From contig JBKBLR010000006.1 of assembly GCA_046296195.1 (NCBI GenBank), positions 1 through 64,000 of the forward strand: 64,000 nt of DNA, given 5' to 3'. Below, piece by piece: positions 62,608-64,000 of the stretch. The notes under the pieces are model-generated. The model was given only the letters and a program-made list of their open reading frames with translations. It was not told the origin of the DNA and searched no databases. This DNA is from Amphiplicatus sp046296195. Its GTDB lineage: Bacteria; Pseudomonadota; Alphaproteobacteria; Caulobacterales; Parvularculaceae. The first letter of the stretch is position 1, and each line of letters starts with the position of its first letter. The translations under genes were made by a program, and so were the position numbers.

Positions 62608-63296
62608 CGATAGAACGCCTCGATTTTCTCAGGCGCGACGCCGAAGCGGTGCATGGCGATGCAGCAGAGGTTTTTCATCACGCGGCGCGCATAACCGTCA
62701 TGCTGATAGCGGCGCGCGGAAGTCAGCGCGCGCGATCTTAGCACGGCGACCCGCCTCTGACGGTTCAAGCGGTCGATGAGATCGACGTCCTCCATCAGCG
62801 GCATGGCGCGGTAGCCGCCAGCCGCCTCATAGCGCATCCTTGACACGAGCAATCCCTGATCGCCATAGGGCAAGGAGAAAAGGCGTGTACGGACCATTGC
62901 GCCGGCGGCCACGACAGAGGGCGCAATGCCCTCGGCGTCGAAGGCGAGCGTAAAGGCCGCCGCGCCGTCAGGCTGTTTGCGCATGAAGCACGCCGCGTCG
63001 TCGATCCAGCCCTCCGTCAGCCGGGTGTCGGCGTGCAGGAACAACAGCCAGTCGCCGCGCGCGCGGCGCGCCCCTTCGGCGAGCTGGCCGCCTCGGCCCG
63101 GCGCCGTAACGATTACCTCGGCGCCGGCGGCCTTCGCGATCGCGCAGGTCTCATCCGTCGAGCCTCCATCGACGATGACAACTTCACGAATAAGTCCGCC
63201 AATCGCCGCCGGCGCAAGCGCAGCAAGCGTCGCCGGCAGATCGCCCGCAGCGTTAAGGGCCGGGATGACGACGGAAAGGGGGGCGCGTCCGGCCAT
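62604..63296 (-). CDS. TIGR04283 family GT2 glycosyltransferase
   Basis: 230 residues. The GT2 start LSVVIPALNAAGDLPATLAAL is followed by VVIVDGGSTDETCAIAKAAG, GRGGQLAEGARRARGDWLLF and the metal-binding LHADTRL. GYRAMPLMEDVDLIDRL carries the second acidic motif. This is the TIGR04283 partner of the downstream TIGR04282 gene, overlapping it by 4 bp. Likely a cytoplasmic glycosyl transferase acting on a small or lipid acceptor. The exact product is unknown. Confidence 0.87.
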   Translation of the reverse strand: MAGRAPLSVVIPALNAAGDLPATLAALAPAAIGGLIREVVIVDGGSTDETCAIAKAAGAEVIVTAPGRGGQLAEGARRARGDWLLFLHADTRLTEGWIDDAACFMRKQPDGAAAFTLAFDAEGIAPSVVAAGAMVRTRLFSLPYGDQGLLVSRMRYEAAGGYRAMPLMEDVDLIDRLNRQRRVAVLRSRALTSARRYQHDGYARRVMKNLCCIAMHRFGVAPEKIEAFYR

Positions 63297-63426
63297 GCCC
63301 GTCCCCTAGCTGCTCAATCCCGTGAAGCGGTGGGCCAAGTTTTCGATGAGGCGTTTAGCTGCTCGATCCGGCATTTGATGACGTGCTCGAGACCGCTGAG
63401 GCCATGGAGGGTCTTCAGCCTTCGGC

Positions 63427-64000
63427 TCAGCCCTTGATGCACATGACGACATCAATATATTCTGCGCGTATTCCGGCGTTAATATCATCAATCTGAAAAA
63501 TGATCGTCGGTGTCCCGGCCGCTTTCAGAACAAAGGCCGCGATATCGTAGCCCCAGTCAACGGTGACCAGCGATCCTTTTGGATCGACCGGGTTGCCATG
63601 ATACTCCGGCTTGAAATGATAAACCATCTCTCCCAAAGGGGACAGTTCGGCGCGGCGCGTAGCTGGTTTCGTCTTGTTGACTAGGGGAGCGGTAAAGATA
63701 TGCGCGCCGCCGGGTTTCAGGACCCGGGCGATTTCGCGGAAAGCCGAGCCCGGATCGAAAATGTGCTCCATCACGTCCTGGGTGATGACGAGGTCGAAAG
63801 ACGCATCCGGAAAAGTGAGCCTTTCAAGATTTTCGCAGCGTACGCCAGTCTCGGGATGCTTTTCGCCGGGCACGATGTCTGCAAAGTAATGCGAAAAGGT
63901 GTAATTCGAGCATTCCTTGGCCAGCTTCGTCGACACGCCGCGCCCGCAAGGTGAGGATTCGTGAATCTCAAGCTTACGGTAGTCGGGGTAATGTCGGCCA
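63427..64000 (-). CDS. Class I SAM-dependent methyltransferase, 5' end beyond the window
   Basis: The reading frame is open through the right edge, so the N-terminus is missing; about 190 residues are visible. Landmarks are YRKLEIHESSPCGRGVSTKL at the edge, LTFPDASFDLVITQDVMEHI (SAM-domain motif with the acidic loop) and IARVLKPGGAHIFTAP. The C-terminus ends VDVVMCIKG-like (YIDVVMCIKG). The HESSP and DVMEH pattern is common in methyltransferases near surface-polysaccharide genes. The substrate is not determinable. A GTG at 63936 is an internal codon, not the true start. It is followed by 130 bp without a gene before the GT2. Confidence 0.8.
   Translation of the reverse strand, partial: GRHYPDYRKLEIHESSPCGRGVSTKLAKECSNYTFSHYFADIVPGEKHPETGVRCENLERLTFPDASFDLVITQDVMEHIFDPGSAFREIARVLKPGGAHIFTAPLVNKTKPATRRAELSPLGEMVYHFKPEYHGNPVDPKGSLVTVDWGYDIAAFVLKAAGTPTIIFQIDDINAGIRAEYIDVVMCIKG

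Noticed and set aside
1..64000. tRNA, rRNA, CRISPR arrays, insertion sequences, prophage genes
   Set aside because: Looked for in all gaps; no cloverleaf, direct-repeat array, transposase, integrase or terminal repeats were recognised.

Overview
The window is a continuous, GC-rich chromosomal segment of a Gram-negative bacterium, almost certainly an alphaproteobacterium. Pointers are the LptF/LptG/LptD outer-membrane machinery, an sucD-sucA-sucB-lpd string, an Entner-Doudoroff operon, TonB-dependent receptors paired with flavin-dependent halogenases, and an alphaproteobacterial type of psp operon. The style resembles Caulobacterales/Parvularculales-like heterotrophs, but I cannot name a genus. 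I see no rRNA, tRNA, CRISPR array, insertion sequence or prophage. Coding density is high, and many gene pairs overlap by 4 bp (ATGA).

Layout. 0-3.2 kb: ppx, rlmE, a chagasin-type inhibitor lipoprotein and the 5' end of guaB, all on the minus strand, interrupted by a 0.6 kb gene-poor gap. 3.3-6.4 kb: a phage-shock locus (pspA, pspB, pspC plus two microproteins) facing pspF, with a recognisable sigma-54 promoter between them. 6.4-12.4 kb: a 2OG-Fe(II) oxygenase, an exported M36 metalloprotease, a Pr6Pr-like membrane protein, holC and pepA. 12.5-17.2 kb: lptF-lptG-lptD for LPS export. 17.3-24.4 kb: a compact VirB type IV secretion cluster (B2, B3, B4, B6, B9, B10, B11) with no visible VirB1, B5, B7, B8 or VirD4. 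24.6-28.5 kb: a DUF1800 lipoprotein, a Tat-exported DUF1501 protein and a small outer-membrane barrel. 28.6-32 kb: two flavin-dependent (tryptophan-type) halogenases.

32-46.7 kb is an alpha-glucan utilisation locus. It has a large TonB receptor, a six-gene minus-strand operon (GH97, zwf, pgl, edd, glk, eda) that takes maltodextrin-derived glucose to pyruvate and glyceraldehyde-3-phosphate, and a divergent plus-strand pair of GH13 enzymes. A repeated palindrome, TTGCA-N6-TGCAA, occurs at the receptor promoter, between the divergent glycosidase operons, and in front of a LacI-family gene at 56.2-57.2 kb. I infer that this LacI protein controls the locus and itself.

46.7-53.6 kb: 2-oxoglutarate dehydrogenase genes (sucA, sucB, lpd) with sucD but without sucC. 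53.8-56 kb: an LpxR-like lipid A deacylase, then a DUF6314 gene translationally coupled to bioY. 57.3-64 kb: an M19 dipeptidase, a VOC protein, a Fiu-type siderophore receptor with PiuC-type hydroxylase, a TIGR04282/TIGR04283 glycosyltransferase pair, and a methyltransferase cut by the right edge.

All function calls come from motifs and family resemblance read by eye. No database search was run.
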